Source: Ignavibacteriota bacterium (GTDB taxonomy: Bacteria > Bacteroidota > Ignavibacteria > UBA10030). Taken from it: a DNA stretch of 41,963 nucleotides. Shown piece after piece: positions 25,589-33,967 of this stretch (position 1 is its first letter; each line of letters begins with the position of its first letter). The stretch covers positions 1-41,963 of the forward strand of contig PMDB01000043.1 of the NCBI GenBank assembly GCA_003155495.1, given 5' to 3'. Position numbers and translations under genes: made by a program. Under the pieces are notes generated by a model. The model made no database searches. It was not told where the DNA came from and saw nothing but the letters and a program-made list of their open reading frames with translations.

Positions 25589-25640
25589 ATCAAAAGATAG
25601 ACAAAAAAGGAGGAAAATGAAAAAATGTTCGGTGGTTTTG

Positions 25641-25668
25641 GTAGGGACGTTCAATTGAACGTCCCTAC
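25641..25668. repeat. 28-nt perfect palindrome, GTAGGG family
   Basis: The arm GTAGGGACGTTCAA is followed by its exact complement ending in CCCTAC. Relatives of the same length lie at 32996-33023 and 34265-34292. Probably a RAYT-type REP element of a family distinct from GCGAAGC. Confidence 0.85.
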
Positions 25669-25675
25669 AAAGAAA

Positions 25676-25882
25676 CATTCGCAATGACAGGAAAAGAAAA
25701 AAAGAGTGCCCGTCATTGCGATGAGCGAAGTCCCGAAAGCAGGAGAAAAAAAAGCAAATGTCATTGCGAGGATCTCGAACGGCGACTTGCCCGCAGGTTG
25801 TTTTGCGGGAGTCGATCGGGAGACGAAGCAATCTGCTAAAAGTGTTTTACTATTGGACAGCCTTGGTTCGCGGATTGCCCCC
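25676..25882. repeat. MITE-like repeat copies (TGTCATTGCGAG family)
   Basis: A right-end fragment (TTCGCAATGACAGG, to 25691), a left-end fragment (25709-25740) and a longer copy (25759-25882) carrying TGTCATTGCGAG, GACGAAGCAATC and CGGATTGCC but lacking the right terminal repeat. The longer copy has an extra 24-nt hairpin (CCCGCA/TGCGGG) near 25785-25810 compared with the copy at 29204. The rest of 25883-26186 shows no gene. Confidence 0.8.
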
Positions 25883-26186
25883 AAATCGTAATATCTGCTA
25901 TACAATTCTGCTTCCATCTGTTAGCCTTGTTCTAAGTCTTGGCGTCCGGCAATACACGAAGGTTTTTCTTTTTCAGGACGATACCTGTTGTGAATAATAC
26001 CAGAGTTGTCTAAATTGAACTATTCTTAAAGAATGGATATGAATAGAAACAAACTAAACGCATGAATGAACCTGTTAGAGAAAAAGTTATTGCGAAGTGG
26101 AAAGATTGAAACGTGAGAAGGATAAATATGCGAAGAAGAATTAATTTGCGTTGAGAGGTCTTAATTTTTGATAGGAGATGAAATAC

Positions 26187-27197
26187 ATGAAAACACGATT
26201 TCTTGGCAATACTGGAGTCAGAGTCTCCGAACTTTGTTTCGGCGCTATGACTTTCGGAGGCAAGGGGTACTGGAAGAATATAGGACAGGTGGAACAGAAA
26301 GAAGCCGATGAAATAGTAAACATGGCAATAGAGGGTGGAATAAACTTTTTCGACACCGCGGACGTCTATTCTGAAGGACGATCGGAAGAGATCCTCGGCA
26401 AAGCGCTCGGCAATAAACGCAAAGATATTGTTCTCGCAACGAAGGTCAGAGGCAGAACTGGTGCCGGGCCTAATGATGTCGGTCTTTCACGAAAGCACAT
26501 TATCGATTCCTGCAACGGAAGCCTCAAGAGGCTCGGCACGGAGTACATAGACCTGTATCATGTTCACAGTTTCGATCCTCGAACTCCGCTTGATGAGACT
26601 CTCCGGGCCCTTGATGATTTGGTAAGGGAAGGAAAAGTACGATATATCGGCGCGTCCAATTTTATGGGCTGGCAATTGATGAAAGCGCTTGCCATCTCCG
26701 AAAAACAAAACCTTGAGAAATTTGTAACGCTTCAGGCATTCTACTCCCTGATTGCCCGCGACCTTGAGAACGAGCTTGTCCCGCTCTCGCTCGATCAAAA
26801 ATTAGGGATTCTTACCTGGAGTCCATTGGGGGGCGGCTTTCTCACAGGAAAGTACAGGCGCGGCAAACCGCGGCCGGAAGGTGCAAGAAGATCTAACCCG
26901 ACCGATCAGTTCCTCCAATTCGATGAGGAAAAAGGTTTCGACATCGTGGATGAGCTAGAGAAGACAGCTCGTAATCATGGCGCAACCATTACGCAGTCAG
27001 CGCTGAACTATCTACTCAGGAAACCCGGTGTTACTTCAGTGATCATCGGCGCGAAAAATAAAGAACAGCTCGCCGACAATCTTAAGACTATGGATTGGGA
27101 GATGACCGCCGAAGAGGTTTCCCGGCTCGATGAGCTGAGCAAGCCGCCGAGAGTTTATCCATACTGGATGTTAGAGAGGATGTCGCTGGACAGATGA
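26187..27197 (+). CDS. Aldo-keto reductase
   Basis: 336 residues. ATG 26187 is preferred to 26178 because AGGAG ends directly before 26178 but nine bases before 26187. (beta/alpha)8 NADPH-dependent oxidoreductase with the tetrad D56 and Y61 (FFDTADVYSEG), K86 (LATKV) and H127 (LYHVHSFD). The C-terminal cofactor region is SVIIGAKNKEQLADNL. It resembles general-stress/YajO-type AKRs; substrate unknown. Its TGA overlaps the ATG of the short-chain dehydrogenase (ATGA), indicating coupled translation and probably consecutive or related reactions. Confidence 0.9.
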   Translation: MKTRFLGNTGVRVSELCFGAMTFGGKGYWKNIGQVEQKEADEIVNMAIEGGINFFDTADVYSEGRSEEILGKALGNKRKDIVLATKVRGRTGAGPNDVGLSRKHIIDSCNGSLKRLGTEYIDLYHVHSFDPRTPLDETLRALDDLVREGKVRYIGASNFMGWQLMKALAISEKQNLEKFVTLQAFYSLIARDLENELVPLSLDQKLGILTWSPLGGGFLTGKYRRGKPRPEGARRSNPTDQFLQFDEEKGFDIVDELEKTARNHGATITQSALNYLLRKPGVTSVIIGAKNKEQLADNLKTMDWEMTAEEVSRLDELSKPPRVYPYWMLERMSLDR

Positions 27198-27961
27198 GCT
27201 CGTCAATGAAGCTGAAGGATAAAGTCGCAATCGTTACTGGCGGCGGGCGCGGAATCGGAAAAGCAGTCGCCAGGGCATTTGCCCAAGAAGGAGCGAAAGT
27301 TGTCGTCACTGCTGCGCGGCAGAGAGACGAAATCGAACAGGTTGCGTCGAAAATTGGCGGCGCTGCCGTCCTGGCGGATGTTTCGAATAAAGACGATGTA
27401 CAGAAGCTGGTCAATTCTGTCGTCTCGGACTTCGGCAGAATCGACATACTGGTCAACAATGCCGCGCGAGGAATGAAATTTGTCAACAAGAGTTTTATGA
27501 CGGAGACGAAACCTTTCTGGGAAGCGGACCCTGACATGTGGCGGATGGTCATAGACACAAATATAAGCGGTGTCTTCCTGATGACTCGAGCAGTGATCCC
27601 TCACATGCTTGAGCAAAGATTTGGAAGGATCATAAATATTTCGATTAATCATGAAACGATGAAGCGCAAAGGGTTCACTCCCTATGGTCCATCGAAGGCC
27701 GCACTCGAATCGATGAGCACCATCTGGGCACAGGAATTGGATGGCATGGGAATAACTCTCAACGTCTTGCTCCCCGGAGGGGCGACAAACACCGGAATGA
27801 TTCCGGATACATTCCCGGAACTCAAAAGAAAAGAGCTTATTGATCCCGCCATCATGGGACCGCCTGCGGTGTATCTGGCATCTGACGATGCAAGCGGGAT
27901 TAACGGGCAGCGGATCATTGCTGTTGAATGGAAAGAAGAACACAAAGAAAAACTCTCTTGA
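27194..27961 (+). CDS. Short-chain dehydrogenase/reductase
   Basis: 255 residues, classical SDR. Cofactor motif TGGGRGIG (15-22), NNAA (88-91), N123, catalytic S150, Y164 and K168 (YGPSK), and LLPGGATNTGM after the active site. The acidic/Ala residues after strand 2 (TAARQRDE) suggest NADP preference, but this is weak evidence. It is coupled to the preceding aldo-keto reductase by a 4-bp overlap. Substrate not identifiable. Confidence 0.9.
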   Translation: MSSSMKLKDKVAIVTGGGRGIGKAVARAFAQEGAKVVVTAARQRDEIEQVASKIGGAAVLADVSNKDDVQKLVNSVVSDFGRIDILVNNAARGMKFVNKSFMTETKPFWEADPDMWRMVIDTNISGVFLMTRAVIPHMLEQRFGRIINISINHETMKRKGFTPYGPSKAALESMSTIWAQELDGMGITLNVLLPGGATNTGMIPDTFPELKRKELIDPAIMGPPAVYLASDDASGINGQRIIAVEWKEEHKEKLS

Positions 27962-28000
27962 ATTTTCGGAATCTTTGAAATAACTATTTTAACGGTATTT

Positions 28001-28030
28001 CCCTCTCCTTATAGGAGAGGGTCAGGGTGA
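28001..28030. repeat. CCCTCTCC palindromic repeat
   Basis: CCCTCTCCT-TAT-AGGAGAGGG (28001-28021) followed by TCAGGGTGAGG, a form of intergenic repeat found in many bacterial genomes. It follows the SDR gene by 40 bp without a T-run. Compare 6467-6541 and 38121-38156. Confidence 0.7.
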
Positions 28031-28113
28031 GGTTCAAGATCGGTAAGGATGAGAGAATACGCAAATTCGTAACACCTTTTTCAGGATCACACAAACATTT
28101 AAACGAGGAAACA

Positions 28114-29355
<1,242 letters not shown>

Positions 29356-29388
29356 AATACTCAAATCGAAGAATTACATTAACGCCTT

Positions 29389-29682
29389 ATGATGCTTAAG
29401 CATTTCTACGTTTACATCCTTACGAATCCGACAAAAACCGTTCTTTATACCGGCATCACAAATGATATCGAACGTCGAACCTATGAGCATAAGGGGAAAG
29501 AGATCAAAGGTTTTACGAGCCGCTACAATATGACAAAGCTTGTTTATTATGAAACGTACGAGGATGCGGATAGTGCAATTGCTCGAGAAAAGCAAATCAA
29601 GGCAGGTTCGCGGGCAAAGAAAATCGCATTGATAGAAAAAATGAATCCTAAGTGGAAAGATTTATCCAAAGAATGGGAATGA
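29389..29682 (+). CDS. Stand-alone GIY-YIG nuclease (URI type)
   Basis: 97 residues, essentially one GIY-YIG domain: VYILTNPTKTVLYTGITNDIERR (VYI...YTG with catalytic Arg), GFTSRYNMTKLVYYETY, and AIAREKQIK with the metal-binding Glu. The ending LIEKMNPKWKDLSKEWE is typical of this small group. No recognisable DNA-binding domain is attached. Start at ATG 29389 or 29392; no Shine-Dalgarno. The gene lies between MITE-like repeats, with CCGTCATTGC on both sides (29346-29355 and 29691-29700), which suggests it moves with, or is inserted in, the repeats. Confidence 0.87.
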   Translation: MMLKHFYVYILTNPTKTVLYTGITNDIERRTYEHKGKEIKGFTSRYNMTKLVYYETYEDADSAIAREKQIKAGSRAKKIALIEKMNPKWKDLSKEWE

Positions 29683-29690
29683 GGAAGCAA

Positions 29691-30010
29691 CCGTCATTGC
29701 GCTGAGCAGAGTCCAGAAAGTAAAGAAAAAGAGCATCCGTCATTGCGAGTCACGTAGTGACGAAGCAATCCGCAAAGACCGGATTACCGTTGGAAAGACT
29801 TGTTGTGCGGATTGCTTCACTGAGAAGCGTTCGCAATGACAGGAAAGAAAAAAAAGCAACCGCCATTGCGCTGAACGGAGTCCGGAAAGTAAAGAAAAAG
29901 AGCATCCGTCATTGCGAGTCACGTAGTGACGAAGCAATCCGCAAAGACAGAATTACCTCAGGAAAGTCTGGGTGTGCAGATTGCTTCGCTGGGAAGCGTT
30001 CGCAATGACA
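29691..30010. repeat. Tandem 169-bp duplication of MITE-like repeat
   Basis: Two successive units (about 29691-29859 and 29860-30010). Each consists of a left-end fragment (CCGTCATTGCGCTGAGC-like, then GTAAAGAAAAAGAGCAT) plus a full copy (29737-29842 and 29906-30010) with TIRs CCGTCATTGCGA and TCGCAATGACA. The period of 169 nt is measured between the two CCG(T/C)CATTGC starts. Confidence 0.9.
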
Positions 30011-30113
30011 AGGAAAAAATGGGAAATATTCATTTCCTGCCCGCCTTTCATTTATTCATCGGCTCTTTTACTCACCTACTCAACTACTCATAGACTCATC
30101 TTCTCATTTGCTC

Positions 30114-30142
30114 TTGCATCTCAGGTAAAGCGTTGCTACAAT
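30114..30142 (+). promoter_or_regulatory. Candidate promoter for a small RNA
   Basis: TTGCAT (30114-30119) and TACAAT (30137-30142) are separated by exactly 17 nt. This would start transcription near 30149, in a stretch with no convincing reading frame before the strong terminator at 30220-30262. Confidence 0.4.
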
Positions 30143-30148
30143 AATGGT

Positions 30149-30262
30149 GGTTTTGATGTTCGCAACTGATTATACCCGTTGGGAGTTCGGGGGAATCAAT
30201 TTTTACAAGAAATCTCTTGAAGCCTTTAACGGGAAATGAATTTTCCGGTTGGAGGCTTTTTC
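30149..30262 (+). ncRNA. Candidate structured small RNA of unknown class
   Basis: Between the promoter-like pair and a terminator, about 114 nt can fold into separate hairpins. TGATT (30167-30171) with AATCA (30194-30198) encloses CCCG/CGGG. AAGA/TCTT lies near 30207-30219, and the terminator stem follows. I do not recognise an Rfam family. It lies between the MITE array and the HTH/HEPN cassette and may be the leader or a regulator of that cassette. Confidence 0.35.
30220..30262 (+). terminator. Strong hairpin terminator with no gene upstream
   Basis: AAGCCT (30220-30225) pairs with AGGCTT (30253-30258). The stem continues through two G-U pairs into AACGGGAAA/TTTCCGGTT with one mismatch and a 5-base loop, giving about 17 pairs. 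It is followed by TTTTTCTATTTTT. The nearest plus-strand gene upstream ends at 29682. From 30263 to 30508 there is only a weak open frame (with a hydrophobic VISAAVCACIGVFIGYYVG segment) lacking a proper start; I do not call it. Confidence 0.7.
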
Positions 30263-30508
30263 TATTTTTGCAAGCAAAAGAATACTCTCAACCTATAGAC
30301 TATGCCGATGTACAGAACAAGAAGGAACTGTCATTTCAGCCGCTGTCTGTGCGTGTATCGGTGTATTCATCGGATATTATGTTGGCAGGACGGATATGAA
30401 GAAGAAGGAATGTGAAATGGTGCAGGTTTGTGCCGGAGTACAACTCCATTGCGGCTTGGAGATAATTGAAATCTACTACAATGACAATATTAATTAAGGA
30501 GACGAAAA

Positions 30509-30712
30509 ATGAAAAATAACATAGAAGATGCATTGCCCAATCTATCACTTGTTTTTGGCTATATTGCAATAAAAGAACTTCAGCGGAAGGAAGATAGGGT
30601 TGCAGTCCTTAGCCGGTTAGGTTATGGAAACAAGCAAATTTCTCAAATATGTGATATTCCAATTGGATCAGTTGCAGTCTTTAAAAATATGAGCAAAAAA
30701 AGGAAAGGATAA
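30509..30712 (+). CDS. Small helix-turn-helix protein, first of three
   Basis: 67 residues with AAGGAGA upstream of the ATG. The C-terminal half, RVAVLSRLGYGNKQISQICDIPIGSVAVF, reads as a sigma-region-4-like helix-turn-helix (short helix, 'NKQISQICDIPIGSV' turn and recognition helix). It resembles the next gene's product and that at 31790, so the three look like diverged copies. Base composition is AT-rich compared with flanking genes. Presumably a DNA-binding regulator of the cassette (inference). Confidence 0.6.
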   Translation: MKNNIEDALPNLSLVFGYIAIKELQRKEDRVAVLSRLGYGNKQISQICDIPIGSVAVFKNMSKKRKG

Positions 30713-30717
30713 TATTT

Positions 30718-30924
30718 ATGGAAAAAGAACAAAATGAAAAAACCATACAGCTAATGTTGGGTTATTTATGCATTTCAACTGAAATCGAATCAAGCTTGGT
30801 TCGCAAAGTCCAAATTCTTGATCGATTCAAGATTGGAGATAAGATGATAGCACAAATATGTGGATGCAATGCGCAATCAATTCGAGATGCTCGACAAAGA
30901 GCAAAAAGAAATAAATTAGGGTGA
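30718..30924 (+). CDS. Small helix-turn-helix protein, second of three
   Basis: 68 residues. VQILDRFKIGDKMIAQICGCNAQSIRDARQRAKRNK matches the HTH part of the preceding gene in spacing (GDKMIAQICGCNAQSI against GNKQISQICDIPIGSV), with a basic tail. The stop of the previous gene and an AAGGAT element lie 5-15 bases upstream of the ATG. The HEPN gene follows 6 bp after its stop. Function unknown; cotranscription is very likely. Confidence 0.6.
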   Translation: MEKEQNEKTIQLMLGYLCISTEIESSLVRKVQILDRFKIGDKMIAQICGCNAQSIRDARQRAKRNKLG

Positions 30925-30930
30925 CCATTT

Positions 30931-31452
30931 ATGCGAACAAGGCAAAATAATCGCCGGAATCAAGTCAACAGAATTATACCAATTCCAAGGGAATATCTTG
31001 ATGCCATCGCGCATGGTAAAGAAGTTTTTAATCCTCTTTTCCAATTTGAAAATGCTTTGCGCTTAGTTGTTGAAAAACACATGCAAACTTGCTATGGTCC
31101 AAATTGGTGGAATTTAAAGATTCAAATCGATTTACCAAAAACATATGACTATGTTGAAAAAGTGAAGAGAAAAGAGATGGGAATGCCATGGATCGGTGGG
31201 TCTAGTACGGTACCAATTATCCCACTACACTCAATAACACTTGGACAGCTTGAAGAAATTGTAAAACATTACAAAGCAGATTGCTTTCCTCAACTTTTTC
31301 CGTCTGAAGTATTCTTTTTTGGTCATATGGAGGTTATAAAAAAAGTAAGAAATCTCTTTGCACATATGCACCCATGTATCGATAAACGAGACGTAAAAAT
31401 AGCAAAGAGAGAAATTGCAACTATGTGTGACCATCTTCGAACAAAATTATAA
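30931..31452 (+). CDS. Swt1-like HEPN domain protein, putative RNase
   Basis: 173 residues. A basic N-terminus (RTRQNNRRNQVNR) precedes a helical domain. In it, FENALRLVVEKHM, YGPNWWN, SITLGQLEEIVKHY and the HEPN signature R140-N-L-F-A-H145 follow the order I know from Swt1-type HEPN domains. The R-x4-H pair is the catalytic motif of HEPN ribonucleases in toxin-antitoxin, abortive-infection and other defence systems. Family assignment is by eye and the RNase activity is inferred. It sits inside a run of small HTH genes, the arrangement expected of a toxin with its regulators. Confidence 0.65.
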   Translation: MRTRQNNRRNQVNRIIPIPREYLDAIAHGKEVFNPLFQFENALRLVVEKHMQTCYGPNWWNLKIQIDLPKTYDYVEKVKRKEMGMPWIGGSSTVPIIPLHSITLGQLEEIVKHYKADCFPQLFPSEVFFFGHMEVIKKVRNLFAHMHPCIDKRDVKIAKREIATMCDHLRTKL

Positions 31453-31532
31453 CTTCATCAATCGCTCATTTTGAAATAACGAGAAAACGGCTGAATAAAC
31501 GATATTACCCTATTGTTAGAATGGAGAGCACA

Positions 31533-31793
31533 ATGGATAAAGATTTGATAAATAGACTTGATATTATAATCAGTTTATTAATTCCAAAATATGATGAGTC
31601 CAAATATAATATCAAGGGATTGTCTCTAGAGATATTAAAATTATGCGACGGTGAAAATAGTGTCATCGATATGGTGAATAAACTAAAAAAAGATCGCCAG
31701 CTTATAGATAATGCATTAAGTAAACTTCGAGGCGAGCAACTTATTAAGAGTGTAGAAAAGGGCGATAAAAATGTCTATGTGAGGTTAATATGA
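31533..31793 (+). CDS. Small winged-helix protein
   Basis: 86 residues from ATG 31533, preferred to 31521 because GGAGAG lies six bases upstream of it. The N-terminal helix DLINRLDIIISLLIPKY resembles the N-terminus of the following gene. Then LSLEILKLCDGENSVIDMVNKLKKDRQLIDNALSKLRGEQLIKSV, a winged helix-turn-helix, ends in a KNVYVRLI wing strand. The TGA overlaps the ATG of the next gene (ATGA at 31790-31793). Likely a DNA-binding regulator. No named family recognised. Confidence 0.6.
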   Translation: MDKDLINRLDIIISLLIPKYDESKYNIKGLSLEILKLCDGENSVIDMVNKLKKDRQLIDNALSKLRGEQLIKSVEKGDKNVYVRLI

Positions 31794-31960
31794 ACGAGAT
31801 TGAATTGTTACAAGAAATCAGTAAAAAACTTGACCAACTTATAGCTCTTTATGTATTCCAAGGCAAAAACCCAAATGATCAAGCGAATATTCTAAAGGGA
31901 TTGGGTTTTACTTATAAAGAGACGAGCCAATTAACTGGAATCCCCGAGGGGACACTATAA
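31790..31960 (+). CDS. Small helix-turn-helix protein, third of three, probably truncated
   Basis: 56 residues, translationally coupled to the preceding gene. IELLQEISKKLDQLIALYV is a helical N-terminus; ILKGLGFTYKETSQLTGIPEGTL is a sigma-4-like HTH related to those at 30509 and 30718. The TAA at 31958 interrupts the recognition helix. In the same frame the text continues TWDHKKKQK before a second TAA at about 31990, which looks like the original end. So a nonsense mutation (or a read-through site) removes the last ten or so residues. Confidence 0.5.
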   Translation: MNEIELLQEISKKLDQLIALYVFQGKNPNDQANILKGLGFTYKETSQLTGIPEGTL

Positions 31961-31994
31961 ACGTGGGATCATAAGAAGAAACAAAAATAAGAGA

Positions 31995-32876
31995 ATGATT
32001 GATTATGAAGGTTTGAAAAATATTCTTAAAGCACACCCCGCGGCTTGCGCCATTCTTGATTATGCAAACGGTAAAAGGGATTATAAAGAAATATCTAAAC
32101 TTACCAAGATACACAAGACCAAAGTTTCTACTATTCTTCGAAAAGCTTTTAATCTTAATCTATTGGAAAAGAAGGAAGGTTTATATAAAAAAACGAAAGA
32201 ATTTAAACCGATTAATGTTAAAAAACTTGTCAAAGATAGTGGAATTAATAACACACAACAAAGCGAAATTAAAACAAAAAGGAAATCAAAAAGGAATTTA
32301 ACTACTGTTGGAATTAAAAAAGAAATAAAAGAATATTTAGTTAATCATTATTATATCATTGAACATCCCTTTGCACCAGATAAGAAACTGAAAATATCAA
32401 AAGCGGATATAGAGATAGCTGCGGCTAAATTGTTTGAATATTTAGATGCTGATTTTGAACTGGAGCAATTAAAGACCTTATCATTAAGGTTTTATGAATC
32501 GTTTGCTCATTATTGGGGATGTAATAGGTACAAAAAGGATGAACAAATAAATGCTTTTAGTAGCTTGGTGAAGAATTTTGAGCCTTTTGTAAAGAAAGTC
32601 GCGGCAATCAAGTCTCGAAATGTTTCTCTTGGCAAAAAGAGTCTTAATAATGAAACAATTTCGAATGCGATGACTTTTACATCAGATATTGACAAACACC
32701 AAGAGGATTACTGGAAAGATAAAGATATTAAAGAAGCTTGTATAAGAATTGTATATCCTTATAGACATAAGGAGGCTCACGAAGCAAGAGATTATTTTCC
32801 TTATCAAATGGAAAAAATTGTTTTCTATATGTTTGCGGCTATTATTTTTATTTGTCTTGACAAACCCAATCCTTGA
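31995..32876 (+). CDS. HTH-HEPN fusion protein, putative RNase effector
   Basis: 293 residues. The N-terminal winged helix (about 15-75: ILDYANGKRDYKEISKLT, HKTKVSTILRKAFNLNLL) has a basic linker (91-103) after it. A helical C-terminal domain (about 108-293) contains R257-H-K-E-A-H262, an R-x4-H motif matching HEPN ribonucleases, followed by the usual hydrophobic last helix (VFYMFAAIIFICL). The HEPN call rests on the motif and helical pattern only. It is last in the AT-rich cassette. The DNA-binding domain fused to a toxin-like domain would allow self-regulation (inference). Confidence 0.55.
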   Translation: MIDYEGLKNILKAHPAACAILDYANGKRDYKEISKLTKIHKTKVSTILRKAFNLNLLEKKEGLYKKTKEFKPINVKKLVKDSGINNTQQSEIKTKRKSKRNLTTVGIKKEIKEYLVNHYYIIEHPFAPDKKLKISKADIEIAAAKLFEYLDADFELEQLKTLSLRFYESFAHYWGCNRYKKDEQINAFSSLVKNFEPFVKKVAAIKSRNVSLGKKSLNNETISNAMTFTSDIDKHQEDYWKDKDIKEACIRIVYPYRHKEAHEARDYFPYQMEKIVFYMFAAIIFICLDKPNP

Positions 32877-32995
32877 AGTAACCATACTTTCTCGACCGAT
32901 GTTGTAAACGGAGAAAAAGATGTTTTTTCTTCTTAACAGAAATATTGTCAAGATCAATCGGCAGAAGAGATACAGATTGTAGAGAATAAATCCTC

Positions 32996-33023
32996 GTAGG
33001 GACGTATAGCGATACGTCCCTAC
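32996..33023. repeat. 28-nt palindrome, GTAGGG family
   Basis: GTAGGGACGTAT and ATACGTCCCTAC arms around AGCG. Same length and ends as 25641-25668. It lies at the right border of the HTH/HEPN cassette, 33 bp upstream of the next gene. The rest of 32877-33056 shows no gene. Confidence 0.85.
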
Positions 33024-33056
33024 AAAATCAAAAACAAAACAATTCTCGAGTAATAA

Positions 33057-33848
33057 ATGAAAACCTTGTGCTTACTTGCGGCTATCCTATTTGCGCCTGT
33101 TGATGCATATTCACAATACCTTCAGATTATACTGCAGCCACCCGGACCGATTGTGCCCGATAGGCCGGGACAGACGAATCCGCCTAATGTTCTTGCTTCA
33201 GGCACCGTTCAACTCGAAACTGGCTTCCAGCGGGAAACCAAAAACGCAGGCGGCATCCAGACGATCAATTATCTTTACAATACGTCGCTCGTGCGAGTCG
33301 GCTTGATAACAAACTGCGAACTGCGGATGGTTGTCGAGTATGCCGGCACACGCACCGACAGTTCTGCTCAATCATCTGCTCTGCAAGGGTTCAACCCTGT
33401 TTCGGTCGGCACAAAAATCGCGATATGTCCTGAAAAAGGAATTTTACCAAAAACAGCTATGAATATTGCATTCACACTGCCATATGTTGGAAGAAGAGAG
33501 TTCAGGCCGTCGTTTTTAGCACCATCGTTTTTTCTCTTGATGCAAAACACTCTAAGTGAAGAATTTTCAATCGGTTATAATCTCGGACTTCAATGGGATG
33601 GTGAGCAGCCAAACGCAACCGTGGCATACAGCATTTCGCCTTCTCTTACAGTGGCGGAAGGATTGAGTGTCTTCGTAGAGTTTTATGGATTTTCTACAGA
33701 GAAGTCAGTTTCCGACTATCGCGCAGATATGGGCTGCGCCTATCTTGTTGACGACAATGTGCAAATCGATTTTTCTGCCGGTGTCGGCCTGAATACTGTT
33801 GCACCGGATTCATTTGTGGCGTTTGGGCTTGCCTGGCGTTTTAATTAA
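33057..33848 (+). CDS. Outer-membrane beta-barrel, MetA-pathway-of-phenol-degradation-like
   Basis: 263 residues. Signal peptide (about 1-19, ends AYSQ), then a strand-rich barrel. PDRPGQTNPPNVLASGTVQLETGFQ near the N-terminus, NCELRMVVEY, VSVGTKIAICPEKG, AFTLPYVG, SEEFSIGYNLGLQWDG and the terminal SFVAFGLAWRFN follow the pattern of the PF13557-type putative transporters. The terminal Phe-containing strand agrees with outer-membrane insertion. Despite the family name, a role in phenol metabolism is not implied, and no catabolic genes are near. Confidence 0.78.
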   Translation: MKTLCLLAAILFAPVDAYSQYLQIILQPPGPIVPDRPGQTNPPNVLASGTVQLETGFQRETKNAGGIQTINYLYNTSLVRVGLITNCELRMVVEYAGTRTDSSAQSSALQGFNPVSVGTKIAICPEKGILPKTAMNIAFTLPYVGRREFRPSFLAPSFFLLMQNTLSEEFSIGYNLGLQWDGEQPNATVAYSISPSLTVAEGLSVFVEFYGFSTEKSVSDYRADMGCAYLVDDNVQIDFSAGVGLNTVAPDSFVAFGLAWRFN

Positions 33849-33967
33849 AGCGATGTTCTCTGCGCAATGATGGTTGGCAAATCCCCAGGTGTAACGGAAA
33901 AGAAGAAGAGAAAAAGATTGTAGATGTAAAAAGAAAACATAAGTACTTTTTGATATTCTAAGCGCCA

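Noticed and set aside
25589-25831. N-terminal extension of the SpoU methyltransferase
   Set aside because: The extension translates the 28-nt palindrome and MITE fragments. The conserved protein begins at MRKLTHSEI.
27203-27943. Minus-strand 246-codon open frame
   Set aside because: It is antisense to the short-chain dehydrogenase, whose motifs are complete.
30249-30497. Open frame with a hydrophobic VISAAVCACIGVFIGYYVG segment
   Set aside because: It begins at a TTG inside the terminator stem without a ribosome site and has no recognisable homology. It could be a remnant of a small membrane protein.
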